Source: Bacteroides zoogleoformans
GTDB lineage: Bacteria > Bacteroidota > Bacteroidia > Bacteroidales > Bacteroidaceae
Assembly: GCF_002998435.1 (NCBI RefSeq)
Contig: NZ_CP027231.1
Location: forward strand, 1,901,001-1,965,000
DNA: 64,000 nt
Direction: 5' to 3'
The translations under genes and the position numbers were made by a program. The notes below the pieces were generated by a model that was not told the origin of the DNA, did not search any database, and saw only the letters and a program-made list of their open reading frames with translations. How positions within the stretch are numbered: the first letter of the stretch is position 1; each line of letters begins with the position of its first letter. This document shows positions 32,325-42,409 of this stretch, in pieces.

Positions 32325-34919
32325 ATGAGATTATTTAAATTAATTGTATTCTTTACTTGTTTGGCTACCCTTTCTTTACGTGCGGAAGATGCCGATAAGA
32401 AAGTGAGAACAGATGCCAATATCGTAGGGCATATCATCGATTCTGTCACGGGCGAACATGTTCCCGGAGTAAGTATTTTCATCAAAGGAACCACCATCGG
32501 AACCGTCTCCGATCATACGGGTCACTATCGGTTGCTGGATCTTCCGGTGGGAACCAAAACCATTGTGATGAAAGCCGTGGGCTATAAGACACAAGAACGG
32601 GAAGTGGTTCTGCAGAGAACCGTTACAAAGGAAATCAACTTCATCCTCGAAGAAGACGTAGCTGTTCTGGATGCCGTGGTCGTTTCGGCCAATCGTACGG
32701 AGACAACCCGACGGCTGGCACCCACATTGGTGAACGTTATTGACGGCAAGCTGTTCAGTTCGGCCAATGCCAACAACCTCTCGCAAGGACTTTCCTTTCA
32801 GCCGGGTGTGCGTGTGGAGAATAATTGCCAGAACTGCGGCTTCAATCAAGTGCGCATCAACGGCATGGATGGGCGTTACACTCAGATTCTGATCGACTCT
32901 CGCCCCATTTTCAGTGCTTTGGCCGGCGTATACGGTCTGGAGCAGATTCCGGTCAACATGATAGACCGTGTAGAGGTGGTGCGTGGCGGAGGTTCCGCCC
33001 TCTTCGGTTCTTCGGCCATTGCCGGTGTGCTGAACATCATTACCAAAGAACCCACGCAGAATTCTTTCAGTCTGAACGAATCATTGGGATTCACCGGAAT
33101 GAAGCGAATGGACAACAATCTTGCATTCAACGGTTCCATCGTAAGCGACGACCAACGGACAGGTGCCATGTTCTTCGGACAGATGCGCACGCGCAATCCT
33201 TGGGATAAAGACGGCGACGGCTTTTCCGAAATCGGTAAGATTGATTCTCGTTCGGCCGGTATTCATACGTTCCTGCGCACATCAGACTACAGCCGGCTGA
33301 CGGCCGAGATACACGGCATCCAAGAGTTCCGCCGCGGTGGCGACCATTTGGATTGGCCGGAGCATGTGGCATCTGTGGCCGAACAGACCGACCACTCCAT
33401 CTATAGTGGAAATCTGAAGTATGACCTCCGTTCGTCCGACTCCAAACATCATTTACAGGCCTATGTGTCGGGACAGATCGTAAACCGTAAGAGCTACTAT
33501 GGCGGCATCGGCGCTTTGGACGGACTGGACAATACGGGCAATCAATACGGCAAGTTGGGATATCCCATCCCGAAAGAGTATTATGGCGATAATGACGGCG
33601 TGACGAAGGGCCGTACTTACATGGGCGGCGTGCAATATTCATATGACTTCGACAAACTACTCTTCATGCCGGCACAAGTGCTGTTCGGTGCCGAATACAC
33701 AAGGGATATGCTGAATGATAAAATGCCCATTCGCAGTTGGACACCGGCTACGCAGGAGGATGGTACACCGATAAAAGACAAAAAAGGAAATCTGATTCCT
33801 CTCTATCCCGAAACGGACCAGCGCATCAACAACTGGAGCCAGTTTGCGCAGGTAGAATGGAAGAATGCGAAATGGAGCCTCTTGTTGGGTGCTCGCTTGG
33901 ACGAACACTCCGAGGTGAACAACCCCATTGTGAGCCCTCGTGCCACCCTGCGCTTCAATCCTACTAAAGACATCAACCTGCGTGCCACTTATGCCAAAGG
34001 TTTCCGTGCCCCTCAAGTATTCGATGAAGACTTGCACGTGGCCGTAATCGGAGGTGAAGCCAAGAAAATCACCAATATCAACGGGCTGAAGCCGGAGGTG
34101 AGCCACTCGTTCAGCATCAGTGCGGATACGTATCACAGCTTCGGGGAATTTCATGTAAATTTCCTTGCCGAAGGATTTTACACTCGCTTGAAAGACGTTT
34201 TCGGTGAGGAGGCACAAGCCGACCAACACGATGGCATCAAACGTTACAACCGCATCAACGGCGACGGAGCCAAGATATTCGGTGTGAACCTTGAAACCAG
34301 AATGGCCTATCGTCGCATGCAGTTGCAGGCCGGATTCACATTGGCTTCAAGCAAATACGACTCTCCTCAGGAATGGGGCGAACGCACGGTACTGACATCT
34401 GGAGACCGACCTGAAGTAAACGGCTCGAACTTCCAAAAAGACGATAAAGGAGAATTTGTGAACGAAGGCCGGACCGACAGAGCCATGACCCGCACACCCA
34501 ATGCTTACGGTTACTTCACCTTAGGGTGGAACCCCGTCAATCCGTTGAACATTGCGTTGACAGGAACCTATACCGGAAAGATGAAAGTGCCTCATGTCAT
34601 CGAGTGGGGAGCCGGCTCTGCCTTGTCGGACATTGCCGCCCTCGACGCCAAGCAACGCACTGCCGTAGCTGATGCCTCGGGAGTTGTTCCTCATTGGGAC
34701 GAACTGGAGAGCACACCTTCGTTCTTCGATTTGGGCGCAAAGATTTCTTACGACTTCCAACTGTTTACGGCCACCAAGCTGCAACTGTATGCCGGACTGA
34801 CGAATATCTTCAACTCTTTCCAGAAAGATTTCGATCGTGGTGCCGGACGCGACAGCGGATATATCTACGGCCCTACCCAACCACGCTCCATTTATGTAGG
34901 GTGCAAATATAGCTTCTGA
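32325..34919 (+). CDS. TonB-dependent outer-membrane receptor
   Basis: 864 residues: signal peptide (to about LRAEDA), a carboxypeptidase-regulatory-like domain at about 33-110, plug domain at about 115-240 (MIDRVEVVRGGGSALFGSSAIAGVLNIITK landmark) and a 22-strand-type barrel ending in the aromatic residue of GCKYSF. It is a lone receptor without SusD, and more like HmuR/BtuB-type receptors for metal complexes than a glycan importer. The plug has a close Cys pair, NCQNCGF (Cys168/Cys171), which could form a disulfide or bind metal. YAKGFRAPQVFDED in the barrel resembles the YRAP region of haem receptors. Ligand not assignable from sequence. Confidence 0.88.
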   Translation: MRLFKLIVFFTCLATLSLRAEDADKKVRTDANIVGHIIDSVTGEHVPGVSIFIKGTTIGTVSDHTGHYRLLDLPVGTKTIVMKAVGYKTQEREVVLQRTVTKEINFILEEDVAVLDAVVVSANRTETTRRLAPTLVNVIDGKLFSSANANNLSQGLSFQPGVRVENNCQNCGFNQVRINGMDGRYTQILIDSRPIFSALAGVYGLEQIPVNMIDRVEVVRGGGSALFGSSAIAGVLNIITKEPTQNSFSLNESLGFTGMKRMDNNLAFNGSIVSDDQRTGAMFFGQMRTRNPWDKDGDGFSEIGKIDSRSAGIHTFLRTSDYSRLTAEIHGIQEFRRGGDHLDWPEHVASVAEQTDHSIYSGNLKYDLRSSDSKHHLQAYVSGQIVNRKSYYGGIGALDGLDNTGNQYGKLGYPIPKEYYGDNDGVTKGRTYMGGVQYSYDFDKLLFMPAQVLFGAEYTRDMLNDKMPIRSWTPATQEDGTPIKDKKGNLIPLYPETDQRINNWSQFAQVEWKNAKWSLLLGARLDEHSEVNNPIVSPRATLRFNPTKDINLRATYAKGFRAPQVFDEDLHVAVIGGEAKKITNINGLKPEVSHSFSISADTYHSFGEFHVNFLAEGFYTRLKDVFGEEAQADQHDGIKRYNRINGDGAKIFGVNLETRMAYRRMQLQAGFTLASSKYDSPQEWGERTVLTSGDRPEVNGSNFQKDDKGEFVNEGRTDRAMTRTPNAYGYFTLGWNPVNPLNIALTGTYTGKMKVPHVIEWGAGSALSDIAALDAKQRTAVADASGVVPHWDELESTPSFFDLGAKISYDFQLFTATKLQLYAGLTNIFNSFQKDFDRGAGRDSGYIYGPTQPRSIYVGCKYSF

Positions 34920-34954
34920 TTTGCAGTTACTTCGCTCACCTTTCCAAAACAACA

Positions 34955-35020
34955 CGGTCGCTTTTCGAACGAGATAATACCCCTAAAGTTTGGCGTATTA
35001 TCTCGTTTGAAAAGCGACCG
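34955..35020. terminator. Strong bidirectional terminator hairpin
   Basis: Two 26-base arms (34955-34980 and 34995-35020) pair with a single G-to-A mismatch (G-U in one strand's RNA) around a 14-base loop. It is followed by ATATTTTTC on the plus strand and preceded by AAAACAACA (a T-rich tail on the minus strand). It separates the convergent TonB receptor and typA genes and can serve both. Confidence 0.85.
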
Positions 35021-35048
35021 CATATTTTTCAGGTAATCCGAGTGGAGG

Positions 35049-36848
35049 TCAGCTCTTGTTGGCCCGTTTGCGTTCCGTTTCATCCAGAATCACCTTGCGC
35101 ATGCGCATGGACTTCGGAGTAACTTCTACATACTCGTCTTCTTTGATGTATTCCAACGCTTCTTCCAAAGAGAACTGGACAGGCGGAATCAGACGCGCCT
35201 TTTCATCAGAACCGCTGGCACGCATATTGGTCAGCTTCTTGGACTTCGTTACGTTCACCACCAAGTCGTTGTCGTGTGAATGTTCACCCACCACCTGACC
35301 GGCATAGACTTCTTCCTGCGGGAAAATGAAGAACTTGCCGCGATCCTGCAACTTGTCGATGGCATAGGCAAAGGCCGTGCCCGCCTCCATGGCAATCATG
35401 GAACCGTTGGTGCGGCGTTCAATATCTCCTTTATAGGGTTGATACTCTTTGAAGCGGTGCGCCATGATGGCCTCGCCGGCCGAAGCCGTCAGTACGTTCG
35501 TACGCAGGCCGATGATGCCGCGCGACGGCATGTTGAATTCAAGGTTGATACGTTCGCCGGTACTGTCCATCTTCACCATCTCGCCCTTGCGGCGGGTCAC
35601 CATGTCAATCATCTTGCTGGAATATTCCTCGGGCACATTAATGGTCAACTCTTCGATAGGCTCGCATTTCACGCCGTCTATCTCTTTGAAGATAACCTGC
35701 GGCTGACCCACCTGCAACTCGTATCCCTCACGGCGCATGGTTTCAATCAGCACAGACAGATGGAGCACGCCACGACCCGAAACAATCCACTTGCCATCTT
35801 CCTCACTCTTGTTTACGCGGAGCGCAAGGTTCTTGTCCAACTCTTTCATCAAGCGGTCGTGGATATGGCGCGAAGTAACGAATTTGCCTTCTTTGCCGAA
35901 GAACGGAGAATCGTTGATGGTGAAAAGCATGCTCATGGTAGGCTCGTCGATGGCAATAGGCGGCAAAGCTTCCGGATTTTCGTAATCGCATACGGTATCT
36001 CCGATTTCGAAACCTTCTATACCCACCAATGCGCAGATGTCGCCGGAAGATACTTCCTGCACCTTCACCCGTCCCATGCCCTCGAAGGTGTGCAACTCCT
36101 TGATTTTAGACTTCAGCACCTTCCCGTCACGCTTCACCAAAGAGACATTCATGCCCTCCTTCAAGGTGCCGCGGTGCACGCGCCCCACGGCGATACGCCC
36201 GGTATAGGAAGAATAGTCCAAAGAGGTTACCAACATTTGCGGCGTACCTTCCAACTGCTCGGGAGCGGGGATATTCTCTAAAATGCAGTCCAGCAATGGA
36301 TAGATGTTGTCGGTGGGTTGCTGCCAGTCCGTACTCATCCAGTTGTTCTTGGCCGAGCCATAGACAACGGGGAAATCCAACTGCTCTTCGGTAGCGTCCA
36401 AGCTGAACATCAAGTCGAACACCATTTCATAGACCTCTTCGGGACGGCAGTTCGGCTTGTCCACCTTGTTCACCACCACGATGGGTTTCAATCCGATTTG
36501 CAAAGCCTTCTGAAGAACGAATCGCGTTTGCGGCATAGGGCCTTCAAAGGCATCTACAAGCAAGATGCATCCGTCCGCCATATTCAGCACGCGCTCCACC
36601 TCGCCTCCGAAGTCGCTGTGCCCCGGAGTGTCAATGATGTTAATCTTGGTGTCTTTATAATTGATAGAGACGTTTTTGGAAAGAATCGTTATTCCTCTCT
36701 CACGCTCCAGGTCGTTGTTATCCAGCATTAATTCACCTGTGCTCTGATTGCTCCGGAAAAGGTTTCCGGCCAAAAGCATCTTGTCAACGAGCGTTGTTTT
36801 CCCATGGTCCACATGGGCAATAATTGCAATGTTCCTAATGTTTTGCAT
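35049..36848 (-). CDS. typA: Ribosome-associated GTPase TypA/BipA
   Basis: 599 residues from the ATG at 36848 ([19 protein letters not shown]); an upstream in-frame start at 37001 would add 51 residues unlike the family and run through the promoter, so it is rejected. GTPase motifs: [32 protein letters not shown] and NKVDKPNC, then EF-G-like domains and the TypA-specific C-terminal domain. TypA binds the 70S ribosome and helps assembly and stress adaptation. A minus-strand promoter-like TACCTTTG at 36942-36949 with TCTG 20 bases before it precedes the gene. Confidence 0.97.
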   Translation of the reverse strand: MQNIRNIAIIAHVDHGKTTLVDKMLLAGNLFRSNQSTGELMLDNNDLERERGITILSKNVSINYKDTKINIIDTPGHSDFGGEVERVLNMADGCILLVDAFEGPMPQTRFVLQKALQIGLKPIVVVNKVDKPNCRPEEVYEMVFDLMFSLDATEEQLDFPVVYGSAKNNWMSTDWQQPTDNIYPLLDCILENIPAPEQLEGTPQMLVTSLDYSSYTGRIAVGRVHRGTLKEGMNVSLVKRDGKVLKSKIKELHTFEGMGRVKVQEVSSGDICALVGIEGFEIGDTVCDYENPEALPPIAIDEPTMSMLFTINDSPFFGKEGKFVTSRHIHDRLMKELDKNLALRVNKSEEDGKWIVSGRGVLHLSVLIETMRREGYELQVGQPQVIFKEIDGVKCEPIEELTINVPEEYSSKMIDMVTRRKGEMVKMDSTGERINLEFNMPSRGIIGLRTNVLTASAGEAIMAHRFKEYQPYKGDIERRTNGSMIAMEAGTAFAYAIDKLQDRGKFFIFPQEEVYAGQVVGEHSHDNDLVVNVTKSKKLTNMRASGSDEKARLIPPVQFSLEEALEYIKEDEYVEVTPKSMRMRKVILDETERKRANKS

Positions 36849-37000
36849 ATAATACCTATTTATTAAGGCAAAGACCGGCCAAGCCCGAAAGCAGAACAAT
36901 CTTATTCGCCATGCGTCTCGGTGCGGCCTGTTTTTGCGGCGCAAAGGTACGAATTTTGCACCAGATATACAGAAACATGGAAGAAAAAAGCTGAATATCA

Positions 37001-37030
37001 TTGCAATATAAAAGATTATACCTATCTTTG
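37001..37030 (+). promoter_or_regulatory. rpsO promoter
   Basis: TTG at 37001-37003, 19 bases, then TATCTTTG at 37023-37030. This matches the Bacteroides consensus and points into rpsO, with a leader of about 40 bases. Confidence 0.65.
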
Positions 37031-37077
37031 CAGCCCCGAAAGGGAATTATTATAATAACTTTATTAATTAAACAACT

Positions 37078-37347
37078 ATGTATTTAGACGCTGCTAAAAA
37101 GCAAGAAATCTTCGGCAAATACGGAAAGTCTAACTCTGATACTGGATCAGCTGAGTCTCAGATAGCTTTGTTTTCCTACCGTATTGCCCATCTGACCGAG
37201 CACCTGAAGCTCAACAGAAAGGATTATAGTACTGAAAGAGCCTTGACTATGTTGGTAGGCAAACGCCGTGCGTTGCTCAACTACCTGAAAGACCGCGACA
37301 TCAACCGTTATCGCGCCATCGTCAAAGAGCTCGGCTTGCGTAAGTAA
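37078..37347 (+). CDS. rpsO: 30S ribosomal protein S15
   Basis: 89 residues, the standard length. SDTGSAESQIALFSYRI and LTEHLKLNRKDYSTERALTMLVGKRRALLNYL (landmark) are typical of S15, which binds the 16S rRNA central domain early in 30S assembly. It stands alone with its own promoter and an intrinsic terminator directly after it. Confidence 0.98.
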   Translation: MYLDAAKKQEIFGKYGKSNSDTGSAESQIALFSYRIAHLTEHLKLNRKDYSTERALTMLVGKRRALLNYLKDRDINRYRAIVKELGLRK

Positions 37348-37372
37348 TTCTACTTACGGCAAAAGCATTAAG

Positions 37373-37409
37373 AAAGGGAGATTCTTGAAAAAAGGATCTC
37401 CCTTTTTCT
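37373..37409 (+). terminator. rpsO terminator
   Basis: Arms AAAGGGAGAT (37373-37382) and ATCTCCCTTT (37396-37405) pair perfectly over a 13-base loop and run into TTTTTCTT. It ends the rpsO transcript before the exchanger gene. Confidence 0.85.
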
Positions 37410-37467
37410 TATTTTGAGAATCTGTTATCAGAATTTATATCTAATTTTGCATCCAAAAGCAATCGTT

Positions 37468-38424
37468 ATGAGCATACTTCTTCTCATCGGAGGTCTCCTC
37501 CTTATCCTTTTGGGAGCCAATGGATTGACGGACGGATCCGCTTCCGTGGCCAAACGCTTCCGCATTCCTAACATTGTCATCGGACTCACCGTCGTGGCTT
37601 TTGGCACTTCCACTCCCGAACTGGCGGTCAGCGTGTCGTCTGCCTTGAAAGGCAGTGCCGACCTTGCCATAGGCAACGTGGTGGGCAGCAACCAATTTAA
37701 CACGCTGATGATTGTGGGCTGTACAGCGCTCTTTGCCCCCATCGCGGTGACCCGAAACACCTTGGTAAAAGAGATTCCACTCTGCATCCTTTCTTCCGTG
37801 GTACTCTTGGTCTGTGCCAACGACATCTTGCTCGACGGTGAAAGCAGCAACGTCATCAGCGTTACCGACGGACTTGTATTGCTCTGCTTCTTCGCTATTT
37901 TCTTGAGCTATACTTTTGCCATTGCCCGCAGCGGGAACGAGGGCGGAGAGGAAGAAGAGATAAAACAACTCCCCGTGTGGAAGTCCGTACTCTATATTCT
38001 CGGTGGACTGGCAGGACTCATCCTTGGCGGTAACTTCTTTGTGGAGGGAGCCGGCAGCATAGCCCGCAGCATGGGTGTCAGCGAGTCGGTCATCGGATTG
38101 ACGCTTGTGGCAGGCGGCACTTCGCTGCCCGAACTTGCCACGAGCATCGTGGCCGCCCTGAAAAAGAATCCTGAGATAGCCATCGGAAACGTCATCGGAA
38201 GCAATCTCTTTAATATTTTTTTTGTGTTGGGTTGCTCGGCTTCCATCACTCCATTGCATTTAGGAGGTATCAACAACATGGACTTGCTGGTGCTCACCGC
38301 ATCGGGCATACTGCTGTGGCTTGTAGGCGTGTTTTTTGGCAAGCGCACCATCACGCGCACAGAGGGTAGCCTGATGGTTCTGTGCTATATAGCCTATACG
38401 GCCGTACTCGTCTATAACGCCTGA
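37468..38424 (+). CDS. CaCA-family Na+/Ca2+ exchanger (YrbG-like)
   Basis: 318 residues from the ATG at 37468 (MSILLLIGGLL); an in-frame ATG at 37414 is inside the region right after the terminator and less likely. Around ten hydrophobic membrane helices with the two inverted alpha-repeats of the family: VVAFGTSTPELAVSVSSAL...GNVVGSN and LVAGGTSLPELATSIVAAL...GNVIGSN, whose Glu residues bind the cation. A cytoplasmic loop (NEGGEEEEIKQLP) separates the halves. The protein exchanges Na+ or H+ for Ca2+ at the inner membrane. Confidence 0.93.
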   Translation: MSILLLIGGLLLILLGANGLTDGSASVAKRFRIPNIVIGLTVVAFGTSTPELAVSVSSALKGSADLAIGNVVGSNQFNTLMIVGCTALFAPIAVTRNTLVKEIPLCILSSVVLLVCANDILLDGESSNVISVTDGLVLLCFFAIFLSYTFAIARSGNEGGEEEEIKQLPVWKSVLYILGGLAGLILGGNFFVEGAGSIARSMGVSESVIGLTLVAGGTSLPELATSIVAALKKNPEIAIGNVIGSNLFNIFFVLGCSASITPLHLGGINNMDLLVLTASGILLWLVGVFFGKRTITRTEGSLMVLCYIAYTAVLVYNA

Positions 38425-38435
38425 AAGACCATCCT

Positions 38436-38512
38436 GCTCCGTACATCCTCCGCATAACCTCCGCATAACCTCCGCATAACCTCCGTATAACCTCCGTATA
38501 ACCTCCGCATCT
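38436..38512. repeat. 11-bp tandem repeat array
   Basis: Six units of 11 bases starting at 38447, 38458, 38469, 38480, 38491 and 38502; three read CCTCCGCATAA exactly, two CCTCCGTATAA and the last CCTCCGCATCT. A degenerate unit (TGCTCCGTACA) precedes them. The array ends in CTATAGATACGGAG, which can pair with the CTCCG of the last units. It lies between the exchanger and GNAT-like genes; copy number is likely variable between strains. Confidence 0.9.
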
Positions 38513-38689
38513 ATAGATACGGAGATGATAAGGAGCAGACACGGAGCAGACACGGCTTTGAAGCGCCCGCCTGCGAAGCTATAGGATGAGGCAACAGAGT
38601 TTGTACATGCCTGCCTCTTTTTTTCGAACCATATATATCTCTTTTTAAGGAGAATCAAGTATCTTTGCGCCGCATAACAATATACAGAT
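38513..38689. other. Leader region of the GNAT-like gene
   Basis: No gene. After the 11-base array come ACACGGAG repeats (GGAGCAGACACGGAGCAGACACGG) which is a further short direct repeat, then AT-rich sequence with the -7-like TATCTTTG at 38660-38667. No reliable -33 box. Confidence 0.5.
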
Positions 38690-39826
38690 ATGGCTATTAC
38701 AATTAGAAAAGTTTCTACAAGAAGAGAGTTGGAGAAGTTCATCCGATTCAATTACCGATTATACAAAACAAATCCCTACTCCGTGCCCGATCTCTTCGAC
38801 GATATGCTGAACACTTTCAACAAGAAGAAAAATGCCGCTTTCGAGTTCTGCGAAGCCGATTACTTCCTCGCCTTGCGCGACGGCGAAATTGTGGGGCGCG
38901 TGGCAGCCATCATCAACCACAAGGCCAACCGGACGTGGAACAAGAAAGATGTGCGCTTCGGATGGATAGACTTCATCGACGACTCCGAAGTGTCCGAGGC
39001 CCTCATGAACACCGTGGAGCAATGGGGCAAGGAACGGGGCATGACACACATACAAGGTCCGCTGGGCTTCACCGACTTCGACGCCGAGGGCATGCTCATC
39101 GAAGGCTTCGACCAGCTCAGCACCATGTCCACCACCTACAACTATCCCTACTACCCTACGCACATAGAGCGCTTGGGCTTTGAAAAAGATGCCGACTGGG
39201 TGGAATATAAAATCTACATCCCCGAGGACATCCCCGACAAGCATAAACGCATCTCCGAGCTTATTCAGCGCAAATACAACCTGAACGTGGTGAAATGTAC
39301 CTCGGCCCGGACACTCGCCAAGAGATACGGGCAAGCCATTTTCGAACTGATGAACGAGGCCTATAGGCCGCTCTATGGCTACTCTGCCCTCTCGCAAAGG
39401 CAGATAGACCAGTACATCAGGATGTACCTGCCCATCATCGACCTGCGCATGGTGACGCTTATCACCGATGCCGACGACCGTCTGATAGCCGTTGGTCTAT
39501 CCATGCCCTCGCTGTCCAGGGCTCTGCAGAAGAGCAGCGGACGCCTGCTGCCCCTCGGCTGGTATTATCTGGGCAAAACCATCTTCCTGAAACGATATCC
39601 CAAGATTCTGGACTTGCTGCTTGTGGCCGTGAAGCCCGAATACCAGAACAAGGGCGTCAACGCGCTGCTCTTCTCCGACCTCATACCCATCTATCGAAAG
39701 CTCGGCTTCGAGTATGCCGAAAGCAACCCCGAACTGGAGATGAACGGTAAGGTACAGGCACAGTGGGAATACTTCAAGACAGAACAACACAAACGCAGAC
39801 GCTGTTTCGTGAAAGAGATCCGGTGA
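38690..39826 (+). CDS. GNAT-like protein of unknown substrate
   Basis: 378 residues, soluble. The N-terminal part (residues about 1-110: RRELEKFIRFNYRLYKTNPYSVPD ... YFLALRDGEIVGRVAAIINH) and the C-terminal part (LLLVAVKPEYQNKGVNALLFSDLIPIYRKLGFEYAESNPELEMN, landmark) are typical of GNAT-fold acetyltransferases; the Q-N-K-G-V motif is where acetyl-CoA pyrophosphate binding occurs. Substrate unknown. A -7-like TATCTTTG at 38660-38667 precedes it, without a clear -33 box. Widely conserved in Bacteroides. Confidence 0.7.
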   Translation: MAITIRKVSTRRELEKFIRFNYRLYKTNPYSVPDLFDDMLNTFNKKKNAAFEFCEADYFLALRDGEIVGRVAAIINHKANRTWNKKDVRFGWIDFIDDSEVSEALMNTVEQWGKERGMTHIQGPLGFTDFDAEGMLIEGFDQLSTMSTTYNYPYYPTHIERLGFEKDADWVEYKIYIPEDIPDKHKRISELIQRKYNLNVVKCTSARTLAKRYGQAIFELMNEAYRPLYGYSALSQRQIDQYIRMYLPIIDLRMVTLITDADDRLIAVGLSMPSLSRALQKSSGRLLPLGWYYLGKTIFLKRYPKILDLLLVAVKPEYQNKGVNALLFSDLIPIYRKLGFEYAESNPELEMNGKVQAQWEYFKTEQHKRRRCFVKEIR

Positions 39827-39880
39827 GAACCAAGAGCTTGTAGAAACAAGTTCTAAAAACTCCAAAAAATATCCGTTTCT

Positions 39881-39911
39881 TTGCGAACCTCCGATTTTCT
39901 GATTACTTTTG
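39881..39911 (+). promoter_or_regulatory. parE-coaD-S41 operon promoter
   Basis: TTG at 39881-39883, 20 bases, TACTTTTG at 39904-39911: a good Bacteroides match. It lies inside the longer open frame upstream of parE, which is one reason to place the parE start at 39998. Confidence 0.6.
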
Positions 39912-39997
39912 CGCAAAGCGAGGGGATGCCGGCTCTGCTTCATGAGCCTCATCCTCTCTTATTTGAGCTATCAACCGGAAGTATCGAAAATATAATC

Positions 39998-41932
39998 ATG
40001 GAAGAAAACAGCAAGACCACGTCACTGACCGAGAATAAGAATAACCTACCGGAAAACTCCGCGATTTCTACCGTAGAATATACCGACGACAACATCCGCC
40101 ACCTTGACGACATGGAGCACATCCGTGTACGTTCCGGCATGTACATAGGCCGGCTGGGCGACGGCTCGCAAAGCGACGACGGCATCTACGTACTGCTGAA
40201 GGAAGTGATGGACAACAGCATCGACGAGTTCAAGATGGGAGCGGGAAAGAAGATTGAAGTCAGCATCGAAGACAGTCTGCGCGTCAGCGTGCGCGACTAC
40301 GGTCGCGGCATCCCGCAAGGCAAACTGATAGAAGCCGTCAGCAAACTGAATACCGGCGGCAAGTACGACTCGAAAGCCTTCAAGAAAAGTGTCGGACTGA
40401 ACGGCGTGGGCATCAAGGCCGTCAATGCGCTGAGCGCACGCTTCGAGGTGCGCAGTTATCGAGACGGCATAGTACGTTCCGCCACCTTCGAGCGGGGAGC
40501 GCTGCAAACCGACACCACCCAAGATACCACCGAGGAGAACGGAACTTACATCTTCTTCGAGCCGGACGGTGAGCTTTTCCTCAACTACTCTTTCCAAAAC
40601 CAGTTCGTGGAAGGGCTGCTGCGCAACTATACGTACCTCAATACCGGGCTTACCTTTATATATAACGGACAGCGCATCGTCTCCCGCCACGGATTGGAGG
40701 ACTTGCTGAAGGACAACATGACCAGCGAAGGCCTTTACGACATCATCCACCTGAAGGGAGAGGACATCGAAATCGCTTTTACACACACCAATCAGTACGG
40801 CGAAGAGTATTACTCCTTCGTCAACGGACAGCACACCACGCAAGGCGGAACGCATCAATCTGCCTTGAAAGAGCACATCGCACGCACCATCAAGGAGTTC
40901 TTCAACAAGAATCAGGACTATGCCGACATCCGCAACGGATTGGTGGCCGCCATTGCCATCGACGTGGAAGAACCGATGTTCGAAAGCCAGACCAAGACGA
41001 AGCTGGGCAGCAACAACATGTGGCCCGCCGTACCTCAAGAGCAGAAAGCCGCAGGCCCCACGGTGAACAAATATGTGGGCGACTTTATCAAGACCGAGGT
41101 GGATAACTACCTGCACAAGCATCCGCTTGTCAGCGAAGTGATGCTGCAAAAGATACAAGACTCCGAGAAAGAGCGCAAAGCCATTGCCGGAGTAACCAAG
41201 CTGGCACGCGAACGCGCCAAGAAAGCCAACCTGCACAACCGCAAGCTGCGCGACTGCCGCTACCACCTGAGCGACGGCAAAGGAAAAGCGCAAGAAGAAG
41301 AGTCGTGCATCTTCATCACCGAGGGAGACTCTGCCAGCGGCTCCATCACCAAAAGCCGCGACGTAAACACACAGGCCGTATTCAGCTTGCGGGGAAAACC
41401 GCTCAACTCTTACGGACTGACCAAGAAAGTGGTGTACGAAAACGAAGAATTCAACCTGCTGCAGGCTGCCTTGAACATAGAAGACGGCATAGAAGGACTG
41501 CGCTACAACAAAGTAATCGTGGCCACCGATGCCGATGTGGACGGCATGCACATACGCCTGCTCATCATCACCTTCTTCCTGCAGTTCTTTCCGGACTTGA
41601 TAAAGAAGGGGCACGTTTACATCCTGCAGACTCCCCTGTTCCGCGTGCGCAACAAGAAAAAGACCGATTACTGCTACACGGAAGAAGAACGTGTGAAAGC
41701 CATCGACGAGCTGGGTCCCAACCCCGAAATCACACGCTTCAAAGGATTGGGAGAAATCTCGCCCGACGAGTTCAAGTTCTTCATCGGCAAGGACATGCGA
41801 CTGGAGCAGGTATCCCTGCGCAAGACAGACCTCGTGAAGGATTTGTTGGAATTCTACATGGGAAAGAACACTATGGAGCGGCAAACCTTTATCATCAACA
41901 ATCTGGTTATAGAAGAAGATTTAGCATCATGA
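39998..41932 (+). CDS. parE: DNA topoisomerase IV subunit B
   Basis: 644 residues from the ATG at 39998 (MEENSKTTS); the frame runs upstream to 39881 but through the predicted promoter. GHKL ATPase motifs: [31 protein letters not shown]; transducer motif [14 protein letters not shown] motifs TEGDSASGS and [10 protein letters not shown]. With ParC it decatenates chromosomes; GyrB is longer, and this length and the short C-terminus fit ParE. Its stop overlaps the coaD start (ATGA). Confidence 0.92.
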   Translation: MEENSKTTSLTENKNNLPENSAISTVEYTDDNIRHLDDMEHIRVRSGMYIGRLGDGSQSDDGIYVLLKEVMDNSIDEFKMGAGKKIEVSIEDSLRVSVRDYGRGIPQGKLIEAVSKLNTGGKYDSKAFKKSVGLNGVGIKAVNALSARFEVRSYRDGIVRSATFERGALQTDTTQDTTEENGTYIFFEPDGELFLNYSFQNQFVEGLLRNYTYLNTGLTFIYNGQRIVSRHGLEDLLKDNMTSEGLYDIIHLKGEDIEIAFTHTNQYGEEYYSFVNGQHTTQGGTHQSALKEHIARTIKEFFNKNQDYADIRNGLVAAIAIDVEEPMFESQTKTKLGSNNMWPAVPQEQKAAGPTVNKYVGDFIKTEVDNYLHKHPLVSEVMLQKIQDSEKERKAIAGVTKLARERAKKANLHNRKLRDCRYHLSDGKGKAQEEESCIFITEGDSASGSITKSRDVNTQAVFSLRGKPLNSYGLTKKVVYENEEFNLLQAALNIEDGIEGLRYNKVIVATDADVDGMHIRLLIITFFLQFFPDLIKKGHVYILQTPLFRVRNKKKTDYCYTEEERVKAIDELGPNPEITRFKGLGEISPDEFKFFIGKDMRLEQVSLRKTDLVKDLLEFYMGKNTMERQTFIINNLVIEEDLAS

Positions 41933-42399
41933 GAAGAGCCATTTTCCCGGGAACGTTCGACCCCTTTACCATCGGACATGCTTCGGTGGTGAACCGTGCA
42001 CTGACATTCATAGACGAGATAGTGATCGGCATCGGCATCAACGAGAACAAGAACACGTATTTTCCCCTCGAACAGCGCGAGCAGATGATACGCGACTATT
42101 ACCGAGACCAACCGCGCGTCAGGGTGCAATGCTATGACAACCTCACCATAGACTTTGCCAATCAGGTAGATGCCAACCTGATTATCCGCGGCATTCGTAC
42201 CGTGAAAGATTTCGAGTACGAGGAGACCATTGCCGACATCAACCGCAAGCTGACGGGGATTGAAACCATCCTGCTCTTTACCGAACCGGAACTGACGTGC
42301 GTCAGCTCCACCACCGTACGCGAGTTGTTGCAGTTCGGCAAAGACATCAGCATGTTTCTGCCGAAAGGAATGGAAATACCGGTGGCTGAGCGGAAATAG
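41929..42399 (+). CDS. coaD: Phosphopantetheine adenylyltransferase
   Basis: 156 residues; penultimate enzyme of coenzyme A synthesis, joining ATP and 4'-phosphopantetheine. [11 protein letters not shown] holds the T/HxGH nucleotidyltransferase motif; [14 protein letters not shown] and the C-terminal [12 protein letters not shown] are conserved. ATG at 41929 overlaps the parE stop by 4 bases, indicating translational coupling. A longer open frame in this phase back to 41305 lies wholly inside parE and is not real. Confidence 0.96.
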   Translation: MRRAIFPGTFDPFTIGHASVVNRALTFIDEIVIGIGINENKNTYFPLEQREQMIRDYYRDQPRVRVQCYDNLTIDFANQVDANLIIRGIRTVKDFEYEETIADINRKLTGIETILLFTEPELTCVSSTTVRELLQFGKDISMFLPKGMEIPVAERK

Positions 42400-42409
42400 A
42401 AGAAACGAT

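Noticed and set aside
38436..38512. CRISPR array
   Set aside because: Units are 11 bases head to tail with no spacers and no cas genes nearby.
40046..41884. 612-codon minus-strand open frame
   Set aside because: Antisense of parE; no ribosome site and no domain.
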